64,000 nt of DNA, taken from positions 90,986 through 154,985 of the forward strand of contig JABCPU010000144.1 in the NCBI GenBank assembly GCA_016800925.1, written 5' to 3'. The DNA comes from Suillus spraguei. Lineage: Eukaryota; Basidiomycota; Agaricomycetes; Boletales; Suillaceae. Of this stretch, positions 10,415 through 21,764 are shown in pieces (positions within the stretch are counted from its first letter, which is position 1; each line of letters starts with the position of its first letter). Position numbers and translations under genes: made by a program. The notes beneath the pieces are model-generated. The model did not search any database. It had not been told where the DNA came from and saw only the letters and a program-made list of their open reading frames with translations.

Positions 10415-11463
10415 TTGCAATGTGCTGGGGGAGGACAAAAAATGACTCCTAGGTTATGCGAGGCCAAGCAGCCCATTCGGGAAGCTTGGTCGATTGAGAG
10501 ACTTGCTCACGAGTGGTCGATCAATTTAGGAATGTCTCTTGAATGCACAACTAAACACACTTGCACCTCAGCACTCAATTCCTATTGTACTTTTTGCAAC
10601 CTCCATCACTTTCCTATGGAACCAACAACCAATACTCTATCCTACTTTGTAACCTTCATGGCAGATCGTATAAACCCATGCTCTGTCGACAATTCTCTGT
10701 CTGGTATTTTTAGTCAACTAGAAGAGTTCTACCCAATAGTACACGAGGTTCATAGATTGCATTTGGTTGCACAAACTCTGAGAGGAGCAAAATGGAGATA
10801 TGGAGTTCCAGTCAAGTGGAAGCTTCCACTTACTCGAGCAGACCTTGGGCATGTGGTTGATAGTTTTAAAAACCCAACCCATGATGATAAGCTCTTCATG
10901 GTCCTTCTTCTAGATGGCTTTCATGGTCTTCTACAGCTTGGAGAGCTAGTTTGGCCAGATAACCCACAACTTCAACTTCGTCGAAAGCTTACTCTTCGAA
11001 CCTCCATTATCATGGATCCCACTAAACACTCCTTTGTACTTCAGACTCATAAAGTCGACCCGCAATTTGAGGGTGTGACTATCGTCATTCAACATTCCAT
11101 TACACATCCCAACCCACATCAGGCTTTCACGACTTATCTTACATCACGAGATTCTCTCTTTCCTTTCCATTCAACTCTCTGGCTGCGATCTAGTGGTGAA
11201 GTACCCACTAGAACATGGTTTATTGGTCGATTACGCAAATTCTTCCTGTCTTCAATCACGGGTCATTCCATGCGTGCTGGAGGCGCTACTTCTCTTGCAG
11301 CAGCTGGAGTCCCTGCAATGGAAGTTCAAGCTATTGGTCGCTGGTCTTCGGATTCTTTTCACTCATATATTCGAAAAAATCCTACCTTGCTTCATGCTTT
11401 AATATTATATTTAATGGTTGGTCTGCACGTGATGGGCGTGATCCATTTGCGCCTATCAGTTAA
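10415..11463 (+). pseudogene. Tyrosine recombinase of the DIRS-like element
   Basis: This is a phage-integrase-fold recombinase of about 350 codons. The catalytic C-terminal domain shows HxxR (GHSMR, near 11262), the later W (GRWSSDS, near 11340) and the nucleophile Tyr (HSYIR, near 11360). The box-I arginine, expected in a GLLRLGEL-type motif, is Gln here (GLLQLGEL, near 10930), so catalysis should be lost. A frameshift near 11400 displaces the true end (FNGWSARDG..., stop at 11461-11463), and the open frame instead runs on to 11773. It follows the RNase H ORF by about 20-50 bases, as usual for this order. Confidence 0.8.
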
Positions 11464-11672
11464 TTCCATTCCGTGTCGTATAAGATATGTGGTCTTTTTT
11501 CTTGCTTCACTCAATTTTTCGTACTTATTTTATTTTTATTCTATCACCCCTCCCCTTTCACACATAACACACATTACGGCTTGTTTCACGCGCTTTCGCG
11601 CATCCCAGACCTGTTTTTTATCTCTATCTATAGTCTCCGCTGCTTTGTCTTTAACTAGTTCACCTATTCATC

Positions 11673-11704
11673 GGATTTTCCCGGACACGCGTCCGGGAAA
11701 ATCC
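11673..11704. repeat. Perfect 14-bp hairpin
   Basis: GGATTTTCCCGGAC, a 4-base ACGC loop and its exact complement. It lies 210 bp after the recombinase ORF, so it may belong to the end of the retroelement. CTAA occurs 9 bases downstream. Confidence 0.7.
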
Positions 11705-11725
11705 TCTTGCTGGCTAATCCTTGCT

Positions 11726-12096
11726 GGCCTGCGCTTCCGCGAGGTTAAGCGAGACCAATTAGTTTGTCAATAACATTTGAAGGTTGTTGCTTTGGTTTAT
11801 AGTGGCTACATTGTGGACTGTTATGGAACATGCATAAATAGTCACAAGCAATTATGTACTAGTAGGCGCCACGGTAGCTATAAATGAACAAAATTGAGAA
11901 GTGCTGATATCCTCAGGGTTTCTTAAACATATCGTCTCTTGTTCGTCTATCGACCCTAGCATGGAAGAGTGGTACGTGAGATATATTCTAAGGCTGAGCT
12001 TCTCAAGATCAGAACGATCTCATTATCTGCGATAATTATTACCCATCAAGATGAACAACGACAGCAAGCTGTGGTTGAAAGGAACACCTCTCAGTA
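11726..12096. other. No gene seen
   Basis: The sequence between the retroelement and the 3' end of the first kinase gene shows no coding pattern or repeat that I can recognise. Confidence 0.6.
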
Positions 12097-13255
12097 CTAA
12101 GTTAATCCCTGAAGCTCAGCTGCCACAAATTCAGCAGCTTCAAGACTCGATGGGCGGGAGAGAGGAAGGGACTCCCAACATCTTTTGAGAAATATTTGGT
12201 GGGATACCTCGAGCTTGGGAACGTTTGGATCATCCCGCATCGGTAGCCTTCCGCTCATCTGTGCAATGTTTACATGGAAGCTCTGCCTGAGCCACCAATA
12301 GGGCAGTCGCCCCACTAGTATCTAGATGTAATAATCGAAATTACATACTTTACGGCAGATTATGCACTCACTTGAAGCATAATACAGCCAAGGGAATAGA
12401 CATCGGAAGACTTCGTGGGCTGGACTTCTGTTTCATCTTCATCCGAAGAAAATAACTCCGGAGCAGCCCATCGTGCCGCGCTAGAGCTACCGACACTCTG
12501 TGTTGTGGATGTCTGCATATCCGTAGAGGAAGCAACTATAAGCGCAAGACCATAATCTGCCAAACAAGCTCTCCCGCTTTCGTCCATCAATACATTGGAC
12601 TAATAAAACATCAGCCTGAGGCGTTCCTCGAAGATATTACCACGGCTCTTACACCAGTTAGATCACCATGTACAATATTTTGGGAGTGAACTATTCAAAA
12701 CAACAGATTAGCGGGCCGGCAGTCGTCCGAAGAAAAAGAAAATACCAACGGTAGTAGAGTCCACTCGCTACATCATTTAGCTGTGTAATACATCATGAGA
12801 ATGCCCAAGATGGTTGTTACCAAAACACGAACAAGGTGAAACCTGTCCCGTGGTGTAAGATACGAATATTGCAGGTTTAAGTACCCCGTTAGAGTTGCAT
12901 TGCGCATCCAGGTAGTAACCACGGCCGGAAAGACACTGAACCCAGAAGTCATGCCGTAGGTGCAAACAATATTTCTGTGCTTAAGCTCAACCCAACGTCG
13001 ACACTCCATAAGTAGCCTTCTTCGGAAAGAATCAGATTGTGATGTATGAAATCGACAAAGCGTTTTAACAGCGACCTGCAAGTCGTGGTAAGTCAATGTC
13101 TGTCGATAGTGGCGTGCATGTAATTTAACTGCACTTTTCCCAAATCTGCGGTACAGAGATGACATTGCCAAATGTCCCCAGAACTTCCGGCTTTTACCGG
13201 GAAAACATGAAGCCGATCTATCTGGTCAACTAGATCACCCTCAAAGTCCTGGGGG
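12097..13255 (-). CDS. TKL-type protein kinase 1
   Basis: This is a serine/threonine-tyrosine-like kinase of the TKL group expanded in mushrooms. On the minus strand, a glycine-loop-like AGSSGDIW is at about 13170-13200. VAVKTL, with the ATP-binding Lys, is near 13070. The catalytic loop VHGDLTG is near 12660-12680, and LADYGLA (DYG rather than DFG) is at about 12550. RWAAPELF and SDVYSLG follow near 12400-12480. The C-lobe (RCWE...RPS) ends at the stop at 12097. At least three introns separate these pieces. The glycine loop and VAVK lie in different frames without an obvious intron, so the gene may be damaged. The N-terminus is not defined. It is paired with a similar gene upstream. Confidence 0.7.
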
Positions 13256-13688
13256 ATTTTCTTTTTTTCAAGGACAAAATGCGTGCTCGTGCTAGTACTG
13301 GCCTGTAAACTCTGATGATTGATATTAACATCTCGACTGAAGACGGGATGGTCATTCCTGCACGATGACTATTAGCGTTTCGTTTATAAAGGTAAAATCA
13401 CAGACATCTTCTCAACATTGGCATCTATGTTCCCAGTATCGGCGTGCACAGACGCATGAGAGATAACATCTTCGTTCGGAATTAAGAACATGTCAGTGCT
13501 GCTTGGAGTATTCCCTTGTACGGTCGCAAGGTTTGTTGTACAGTCGCTCGAACTTCGGAGAGCTATATCACTTTCAGACCCCGCTGGATCAGTAATTTGT
13601 GCGGTAAGCCATTGAAACCAGGATTGTGCAGTACGACGTAAATTTGAATCAGGGTTGCTCCGGACTAAAATACCAGATCATTTTATTG

Positions 13689-14940
13689 TCAGTCAACAGG
13701 GAATATCGATATCTTGCCATGTATTTGAGAGTTCTTCAAAAAATCGACGATTTCAGAGGCAGATGGACGAGACGATGCTGTGGCTGCGTTCCGGGGAATT
13801 GGCGACCAACATTTCCGAATGAAAGCCCAGTGGGTTCGAGAGACAGTCGGAGGGCGTCTTGGAACTTGCCCATTAGTGAGTTTTCGCGCGATGACATGCT
13901 CGGCCGCCACTTCTGACCAAGGAACTTCGCCGGAGAGAACCTTCATAGTCAAGAATTAACCTTGTGTGCACCCACCGAATCAAAGCCTACCTGCAGCATG
14001 ATACTGCCAAAGGAGTAGACGTCGCTGTCAAAGGTAGAATGCTGGCCAAAAACTATGATCTCTCGAGCAGCCCAACGGATAGCTCCATGGCGTCCGGCTT
14101 GTCCAAAATATGAAGTACCTTGGAAGCCTCCAGATGCAGTGGACAGACCGAAGTCGGTAAGGCACGCTTTTCCCTGGCCGTTAATCAACACGTTATTCTG
14201 TCCGGAGTCATGTTCACAGTAATAGACAACCCGATAACAATCAACTTACGCCTGACAGGTCACCGTGCACCACCTCAGATGTGTGTACTGCGGTAATAAA
14301 TGAGTTTGCTGATAGCATGCATAAAACCACATCCGTACAGTATTGCACGCCAGCTGCAATGTTTCGGAGCTTGGGATAAATAATGAGTATGCATGTGAGT
14401 CGGTCATTGGTACATAAATACTGACAAGCTCAAAACGTTGTCTGAGGTGAAGTGTGTCGTGCTGACTGGCGAGATACGAAGTAAGCGTTCCATTTGTGAA
14501 CCAAGTGGACACCATGGAAATCGAATTGTCTGGGCCAAAGCCCGATGTAATTCCAAGGAGCGGAACTATATTTTCATGGTTCAATCGCCTCCATATGATC
14601 AACTCCTGATACATCTATGAAAAATGAAACCGGATTTGAGACTGTCATCAATAAATGTACTAACGTTTTCTTTTCTCCTATTAGAATGCACTCGCAAAGT
14701 CTTTACCGCAACCTGCCTTAGATATCAGGATCGGATTTCACACGCATCCACTGACAAGTCTCGCACCTCAATTTCCGTGGAGTCGGTGCGCAGAATACAT
14801 CGCCAAACAGTACCAAATGCTCCTCCTTCTTGAGGATATGGATCCTTTCGAGTGATCTGGTTTGTGAGGTTGCGCAGAGTTGAGAGTTGATTGAAACTTA
14901 ATACAATAAGCGTCTGATCAACGAGTTGAACACACCCCAA
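13689..14940 (-). CDS. TKL-type protein kinase 2
   Basis: This is a second TKL kinase in tandem with the one at 12097-13255, with the same layout. The glycine loop EGGAFGTVW is near 14810-14830, VAVKTL near 14690, and the alphaC/N-lobe NHENIVPLLGITSGFG near 14540-14580. The catalytic loop VVHGDLSG is at about 14255-14275, LTDFGLS near 14140, RWAAREI near 14065, and SDVYSFGSIMLQ near 13995-14030. The C-lobe ends RPSASEIVDFLKN at about 13750. Introns interrupt it after VHGDLSG, after IMLQ and in the N-lobe. HGDL replaces the usual HRDL, as in kinase 1. The AARE in place of APE is unusual. Substrates are unknown. Confidence 0.78.
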
Positions 14941-15765
14941 GTTGGCAAATCACCTCATTATTGTAAAAAAAGACACAGGGGCTTGAGACGCGGTCAACGA
15001 TAGGACTTGTAGCAATTTACTTAAGCTATGGAAAATGTGCCAGTGCATCAGCTCATCTTTTTGGAGAGTATTAGGAAGGCGAACCTATCAAGCCAAAGCC
15101 CTAACCAATTCACTATAGCAAAAGCACACTATCACGGTGCCAGGTAAGAAGAATTTACTATCGACGATATGTGTTATGTGGCGCTAGTGTGGAGGAAGAA
15201 CCTGAAGAGTTAGCGGACACATGTATAAGTGCATGAACACGCTGATGGCAAGGCGTGAGAGCCCCGAATTCAAATCAGTCCAGAGCCAGTGAATTCTCTT
15301 GACCATCTCGCACATAAATTAAAATTCTGATATTGTAGTCATGTTTAGATATACGATGACCATGCTAATGCAATGCTACAGAGCAATCCAATGAGTGATG
15401 CGTGCACAATGCGAGAATCAGTAGAATGTCCTGATATCTTCACCATTTGACCTAGCCCTAATATGGATTCATAGAGTGCGAAATCTAAACGATTATCATA
15501 CCGCAACGATCCTCATACTACTAACTACTCATTGATGGCTCGAGTAATGGCAATCTCTTGCTCTTGCTTAGCAAGTTGTTTTTTCCTTGTGACTTTAGAC
15601 GTCCGACCACGACTGAGATTTGTAGATATCATTTAAGGGTGACTGACTATCGGCCTTCATAGACGGCCAAGCATTAACCTCAAACAGCCTGTCATCAATG
15701 GATCAAAGCCTACCTCAGGCTGCAGTAAATGCTATCTTCAAAGGTAGAACGCTGGCCAACACTGA
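14941..15765. other. Intergenic, nothing recognised
   Basis: This lies between the 5' end of kinase 2 and the 3' end of the Gtr2 gene. The open frame at 15698-15976 is antisense to the Gtr2 C-terminus and is not supported as a gene. Confidence 0.6.
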
Positions 15766-17163
15766 CTACGTCTCCAAACTTCCACGTAGCCCAGATTCCC
15801 ATATCTCCCTAACGCCCTCCCTAAACCACACGACATTCCACTCCACTAAACCCCTGCGCATGTCATACACCGTCGTCGGAAGGAGTGCCAGTAATGCGAG
15901 GTGTGGCGTGACGAGATGGTACGTGAGCGTAGTCCCTGGACGTGAAGGTGAGAGCGACGTCGCTGCTGAGGGGTAGAAGTGGGGCTTTGAAGGTGGAACA
16001 GGGGATGACGATGAATTGAGAGGCGGTGTTCCGGCGGGAGAAGTGCCGGAGATGGGAGTTGATGTCGTGGATGTCGTGGCTGTGGGTGGGGGCGTCGGTG
16101 CTGGTATTGGGGAAAACCGACTTGTCCGTGGGTCATTAGAGTTTGACCTGGTGGGATCATTTAAGGGTGGAAGGTGAATTTATGATACGTACGTACCTGT
16201 AGAGAGGTCCAAAAGAATTGAGCATGGATAGATAGTCGCAGCAGAGATTGTGCGTGGCTTGGTCTACTGGTGAGGTATCTGTTGCGACGTGGATTTTACT
16301 GGATGTGTCGAATAGGAAAGCCTTTGGGGATGCTGTGTTCTGCGAGCGATGAGAAGTACACATGGAGACGAGAATGAAGGCACATACAGAGCAAAAGACA
16401 TTTAATAGTTCTTCGAGATATGGCAGGGAATCGATCAGTTTATGAAGCACGCGAGAGAACGCTTCTCGAAGAGAATGGTCATATATAGAAGTGAGATGGA
16501 AATTGAGAGGGAATTGCTCGAATTCGGGAGATTCATCTACGAGGCGGTCCATAACGCGTTCGTGTATCTGACGGAAGTTTTCTGCGTGCTGTTTCAGTCA
16601 CGAGCAGAGAATACATGTAGAGCTGGCGTACCAATTTTGTCATCCTCTTGAAGCCTTTCCGCCTTGTGCACGAATACTTCAAAATTTATGTCTGGGTTGA
16701 TTTGGCATGCAGCGACTATGAACTCTACAAGCTTTGAGACGGGATGTTGGTAGAGATCCTGTGCATCTGAATGAAGGTAGTAATCAGCGGATAATACAGC
16801 ACACGTACTCGAATGTCTATGACGAAGACTATAGCTGAGAAATCGGCGAGTGATGCACCGAGTGTGTCGACGGTGGCATTTCCTGGACAGTCCCATATCT
16901 CCAATGGGATGACGGTGCTGCCAGTGAGAAACGATGTTCAGTGCTAGTACGAGCAGAAGTCATGGACGAGTGCACACTCAATGAAATGTTTTGCAACGCG
17001 CATGGTGGGCTCGAGGTAAAAGGTCTGTTTGACTGGGAGATCATCGAAGAGGACTTGGAGTATGGAGGTCTTTCCGCTCCTGTGATATGTTAGGACCGGT
17101 AAAAGGAGAAAACGTAGAGATTCGCCTTCTCATGCCAAGAAAGAGTATTTTTGTCCTATGCAT
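15766..17163 (-). CDS. gtr2: Rag GTPase, Gtr2/RagC type
   Basis: Small GTPase of the Rag family, which signals amino-acid sufficiency to TORC1 at the vacuole as a heterodimer with Gtr1/RagA. Minus-strand segments in order: KILFLGMRR (about 17130-17155), SGKTSILQVLFDDLP (P-loop, about 17040-17085), IWDCPGNATVDTLG (about 16860-16900) and DIRDLYQHPVSKLVEF (about 16720-16760). VFVHKAERLQEDDKI is at about 16640-16690, MDRLVDESPEFEQF at 16500-16555, and the roadblock-like region KAFLFDTSSKIHVATDTS at about 16270-16320. The C-terminal region has a Ser/Pro-rich linker and ends at TAG 15766-15768. There are about five introns. The one in the P-loop fits GC...AG borders. The extreme N-terminus may include a further upstream exon. 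Confidence 0.85.
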
Positions 17164-18163
17164 AGCTCCATTGGAAATGGCTGTGCTTGAGGATGAGTTC
17201 ATTGTACATGCAAATGTACTAAATTAAAGTGAGCTACGTACGCTCGTCGGAAGATAGATTTGGCAAGAGCCTTTGAATTCAACAAGCACAAACACGAGTA
17301 TGTCTTGTTCCCAAAAGTGTTTGACTTGCTCAGAAGTCTCTCAGGGTACGTCACGTTGATTGCTTGGCCTCGTAATATATGGTTCTATATCTCTTTTCAG
17401 CGACAGAAATAAAGGATATCCTCCACATAATATTGTCATGTAATTATATATGACTCGATAAGTAAGACAATATAACTTTCTCACCAGGCCCGGGGATCCT
17501 CTGATCTGGTAAGTACTATTTTTACGTCGCGCTTTGATTGCTTTGATGTCATGAAATTAGATAGATACCAGACCATTTGTCTGGGCATGCCACCCATGGG
17601 TATTATGCGGCCTGGGTATCCTATATTTCCCGGCTGTGACTCACGCAGTGGCAAGGGTGAGCTAGCATCACAAGGCGTCCCAAGACTTGTAAAAGCATGC
17701 GACCCTGACTGCCTTTGAGCATCATGGAGCCTGCGGTCTAGCATAGGGGAGAGGTTATCCACAAGGTGTGTTCAGCCTTGGAAAGGTACACCAGGCTGGG
17801 AGGTGTTGTCATGCCATCGAGCTGCACCACCTTTGCTGATTATGTTGCTTAACATACTATTTACATATAAATCAGCTCAAACATCTAGTGCACTCAATTT
17901 CTGAAACGGTTCCCCTTGTCTTCGTGAGTCAGTACTCACTCCTTCTAAGAATCAGTTGCTCGCACGTAAGTATTGTTCATGGATTCCGTTGGATGAAAGC
18001 TGATATGGAGTTGATCTTATGACACTTATTCGAGTGACGATTGGCTAAACAGATACTAGTAGGAGGGAACTAGTGGGACGGACGGGGGAAATTGTTTCTT
18101 GAATGCACCAAAAACGGAAAATTATCACACAGACCCAGTGATTGTGCTGCTATCAAGAATACA
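17164..18163. other. Intergenic; one doubtful small ORF
   Basis: A 93-codon minus-strand frame at 17481-17762 starts MDNLSPMLDRR. It has no recognised domain or flanking splice pattern, so I do not call it. The rest shows nothing recognisable, apart from the flank near 18060-18120 that is also present beside the second carbonic anhydrase copy (33855-33910). Confidence 0.5.
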
Positions 18164-18979
18164 CTATGGTCGCGGAAGAGATCGCACAACGAGCTCTCTG
18201 ATACGTCCCGTAGCGAGATCATACAGCCATCCATGCACAGAGACTCTTTTCCCGTCTGCCCATGCAGTAACAATCGGCTCTGAGTTGCAAATATTTTCAA
18301 CCTGCTTGTTGATGTTTGCTTTAGTGACAAGGTCCAGCGCCTCACTCTCATCTAACCCGGAAAGGTCGAGGGTTCGAACGAGTTCAGAGAGGGGAGTCAA
18401 CCAACGCTCGATTGGGTTGTTGGGATCGGCGGGCTTGGCAGCAGCAGCATTTACTATAGCCTCTTGGACACATTCGCAGATGCTGTGACCGACGAGAACA
18501 ACTGTTGAAAGCGTATACCAGTTAGAGGGACAACCTAAATATTATCATGAGAATAATGACACTGACCGTGATCGATCTCTTCCGAGATAGCACAGGATAG
18601 GACGGAATTAGCATTGTCATCAAAGCTGTGGAACTGGCTGTAGGGATATTAAGTATGACGTACTCTTAAAGTATGAATTGTTGATATGTACTTTGCAATG
18701 TTCGTGTGTGTAAAGATATCGCCAGGCATGGAAGCTGTGATGACAGAGGCTGGCGCTCGCGAGTCTGAGCAGCCAATCCAAAGGACCTAGTAAATGGCGG
18801 TAAGAATCGAAAGCAACTAATCATACGGGCGTGCGACCAGACATCGGGCACACCTTAGGCTTTGGGGGATGAGTATCAGAGTCCTTGAAGAAATTGGGAT
18901 TGACTTTGATTATTCTTTGTGCCCACTCCTCATTGGCATTGATCAGGCCCTCTGCGGCATTCAACTGGAGCTGGGACAT
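18164..18979 (-). CDS. Beta-class carbonic anhydrase
   Basis: This zinc enzyme interconverts CO2 and bicarbonate. Four exons (18979-18854, 18786-18692, 18637-18567, 18501-18164) sum to 630 bp, or 209 residues, a normal length for the class. All introns have GT...AG ends. Zinc ligands are visible in WIGCSDSR (Cys, Asp-Arg pair) and GHSICECV (His, Cys). The C-terminal domain ends [12 protein letters not shown]...VVRSLPRP. The ATG at 18979 is chosen because it gives the usual short N-terminal arm ([11 protein letters not shown]). It is cytosolic by default, since no targeting signal is seen. A damaged second copy lies at 33130-33960 on the other strand. Confidence 0.92.
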
Positions 18980-20600
18980 GCTGTGAAGGAGTGAGAGACA
19001 AAGCGTGAAGTGATGGTTTTTATAGGGCGTCGCAAGTGCATTCATCGCACGTATTTTTCTTTACATATATGGTGCATATAGTACACAATCTGAACATTCT
19101 TCACATATATATACACAATCACTCTTTGCTACACGTGCTCTGCACATGCACTTTTTGTTCTCCGTTTCAACGACTTTCTTTTACTCACCAGAACAGATTC
19201 TCCTCAGCCTCTCAATCCAAAGACTGAGTTTCTCCTCCCGGGTCTCTAGTTTGACATTCATTGCTGGCTCCATATATGGCCCCTATGAACGGGTTTCTAT
19301 GTATAAGTCCGCGGCTTCTCCCGTCTTCATTTTGAAATTCAATATTGAAGATGACAAGTCGAGCAACATTATGACGAGTCTGTGACAAGTCTCAGACACG
19401 TCGTCAAAGTAGGATCTAACTCGATTGTACAGGGAACCCGCTAACAAACGCATCGCGTACTCGTACAGAAAAATACATGCCAGCCAACGCTAAAACTATG
19501 CTGCCGACGCCCGGTAATATTAATCCCGAAGATTCCCGATAAGTGTCGAGCTCGTACGGGTACCTCGACCCCTGACAATCCAATAGAGTCCACTACCCGT
19601 TGTGCCACATTAACGCTCCGGAGCTGTCCTCGAACAGGTAGTCAACGTCAATGCCCACTTGTTCACGACCCATCCGCAAAGCACGCTGGCTTACAAGAAT
19701 TTACATAAATACTATCCGCGATACTGCTTTCATGGTAATGGTCATATAGCCCGCCGGAATGTCCCGGCACCAGGGAGTCCAGCTAAGCGACTGCGCCGGT
19801 TCTTTCCCTCGTTCGTTTTTCACTCACCTATACTGTCGAGTTCGTCGTATTCCTCACTCCCTCACTCGCTCCTTCGAATTTATCAGAACTCACCCACCGA
19901 TCCCATTATATCCGTTTAATAACCATTGAACGCAGCATAATTGTTTTCCCCTCTCCGAGTTGTCGTAGTACCAGCAGAGTCCTTCACGGCATGTCGCATC
20001 GGGTAGCAACAGCTAGACGGAGCTGGAGTATCACTGCCTTTTTACGACAGTCTATCATGACTGAAAGATTGACCAGTACACGTTCCGGGTTCTATGCAAA
20101 ACAGGTGGTCATTGATTGACGCCCCACCGTTGCAACTAGTAGAGAAGACTAACACATTCCTCAACACTCCAAGAATTATGTGGCTGTCCTCGAACAGGTG
20201 GTCAGACATGACTGACTAACGCCTCATCATGACTAACGGAAGACTCATACGTCCATCCCACGTTCTATGTACTATCTTCGAACAGGTAGTTTGCTGATGA
20301 TAGGAACCCAGACGGGTTGATGTGGCCCCCTATTGGAATAAGTGGCAAGTTTCAATCCATGATTCGGAATAGATATTGATGATGACGCCCTGGCGCCTAC
20401 ACAGTGTGATCCCTGTTTTCCTCCTGAAATCGCAAAAACTATGGCACTGCGAGATACGGATTATTTCCTACACCTATAAAAGATCAATTTCAGTACTAGC
20501 AAGCTGTAAATGTAGCTGTATCATGCTTATTAGATGGAGAATATGAAGTAAATCGCAAATATCAAGTCTTCTCGCTGTCGAATTCCCACTCAGACCGGAT
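18980..20600. other. Gene-poor stretch with short repeated motifs
   Basis: No gene is recognised. The motif CTGTCCTCGAACAGGTRGTC occurs at 19624 and 20184, with variants at about 20098 and 20272. The segment 19384-19587 is repeated at about 35356-35526. Confidence 0.5.
19384..19587 (+). repeat. Dispersed repeat, copy 1
   Basis: It aligns with 35356-35526 in the same orientation. Shared stretches include CTAACAAACGCAT, GTACTCG.ACAGAAAAATAC, GATTCC.GATAAGTGTCGAGC and ACCTCGACCCCTGACAATCCAA. The copy at 35 kb is shorter by an internal gap. Nature unknown. Confidence 0.7.
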
Positions 20601-20636
20601 TCATCTGAGCGTATATAAAATCGATAATAGATTGTC

Positions 20637-21625
20637 ATCTGCACACTACTTTTCAGCATCAGACGCGGGCTCAGATCCGAATTGAAGGGCCAAATAGTAT
20701 GAGTCGCCTCCTGCCTTCGAAATAGAATTTTCGGACTCGATTCCGAGTGGCTAGAAACCATTGAAGCCTAAAGTTTTCAATTGATATTGACACTATAGAT
20801 TGACACCATGATCTATGCGCTACTAGATTTTAGCGTCAGATGTTGGTTAAGATCCGACGGACCAAATAGTATCGCATCCTGCTTTCGAGGGGGAGTTTCT
20901 TAGAACCACTAGACTCAATGCCGAATGGCCAAAGCTGGCCATGAAGGTTCCTGAAATGTCCATTGATATCAGCGCTAGAGATTGACATCGTGATCTGCGC
21001 ACCACTTTCAGACGTTGGTGAAGATCAGAATTCAAGAACCAAATAGTCACGGTATCACCTCCAGCTTTTGAAGTTAGACTTTTTGACATTGCCGGACCTG
21101 GTGGCGAGCCAGACTTGAAGATGAAGATTACTATACGTTCCAATGGACTTAAACGCTCGAAAATGACACCACGATCTGTGCACCACTTTTCAGCGACAGA
21201 CGTTGATGAAATGATATCGTCTGCTGGTTGCGAAGTGAGATTTCTTGGCATCACCGGAGTTCGTGCCGAGTGGCCAGATCTGACCACGAAGCTTAGAAGT
21301 TCTAATTGGTCTCATGCGTACCACTTTTCAGCGCCAGATGCTGGTTAGGACCTAAAGGATCAAATAGCATCACCTCTTGCTTTCGAAGTGATCATCGGAT
21401 TCAATGCGCCGAGTGGCCAGAACTGGCGATTGCTAGAGACTGACATCATGATCTGCGCACCTGTTTTCAGCATCAAGCGTTGTTCAAGATTCCAATTCAA
21501 GGACTGAACAGTATAAGTTACCTCCTGCTTTCAAATAGAACTTCTTAGGATCATCGGTCTCGATGCCGAGTGTCCAGAGCTGGTGATGAAGCTTGGAAGT
21601 TCCAGTTGATTGTTCAAGTTGAGCG
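20637..21625. repeat. Degenerate tandem repeat array, about six units
   Basis: Six diverged units begin near 20637, 20809, 20992, 21173, 21313 and 21451. The spacing is about 140-185 bp. Each unit opens with a variant of ATCTGCGCACCACTTTTCAGC followed by AGACGTTGGTGAAGATC. It continues with CCAAATAGTATC, CCTGCTTTCGAA, and GCCGAGTGGCCAGA. On the minus strand the units give recurring peptide pieces (SGHSA, KAGGD, TIW), but no continuous ORF covers the array. Confidence 0.75.
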
Positions 21626-21764
21626 CTGGAACCATCACGACTTCTGTGCTAACCACTCCAAGCATCCTCGAGTTCCTGTCATTGGTCCTAGGCCCGCCGC
21701 AGTAAACCACGAAAGAGGTGGATTGTAACTTCATTTCAACCATATAAAGCATGATTACGGCAGT

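Larger units (their letters stand above)
7867..11725 (+). mobile_element. DIRS-like (tyrosine-recombinase) retroelement, 5' truncated
   Basis: This is the 3' half of a DIRS-order retroelement: the end of the RT/RNase H ORF, then a tyrosine recombinase. It is truncated at 7866 by the Ty3 LTR. It is also split inside RNase H by a 1933-bp insertion (8366-10298). When the insertion is skipped, the ORF rejoins at a single CG (TTTCG/AGTC) and the reading continues without loss. Such elements integrate by a recombinase rather than a DDE integrase. The right boundary is uncertain; a perfect hairpin at 11673-11704 may lie near it. Confidence 0.8.

Noticed and set aside
11673..11717. Helitron 3' end
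   Set aside because: Hairpin and CTAA spacing fit loosely, but no Rep/helicase or TC 5' end is seen and the site lies beside a tyrosine-recombinase element. Kept only as a low-interest alternative.
15846..16160. 104-codon minus-strand His/Pro-rich frame
   Set aside because: Wrong frame of the Gtr2 C-terminal exon; the frame ending at 15766 gives the expected Rag C-terminal text.
18361..18380. GGTTCGAAC as a tRNA T-loop
   Set aside because: It lies inside carbonic anhydrase exon 4 and no cloverleaf surrounds it.
20637..21625. CRISPR-like array
   Set aside because: Units are long, diverged and of uneven length with no unique spacers, and the organism is a eukaryote.
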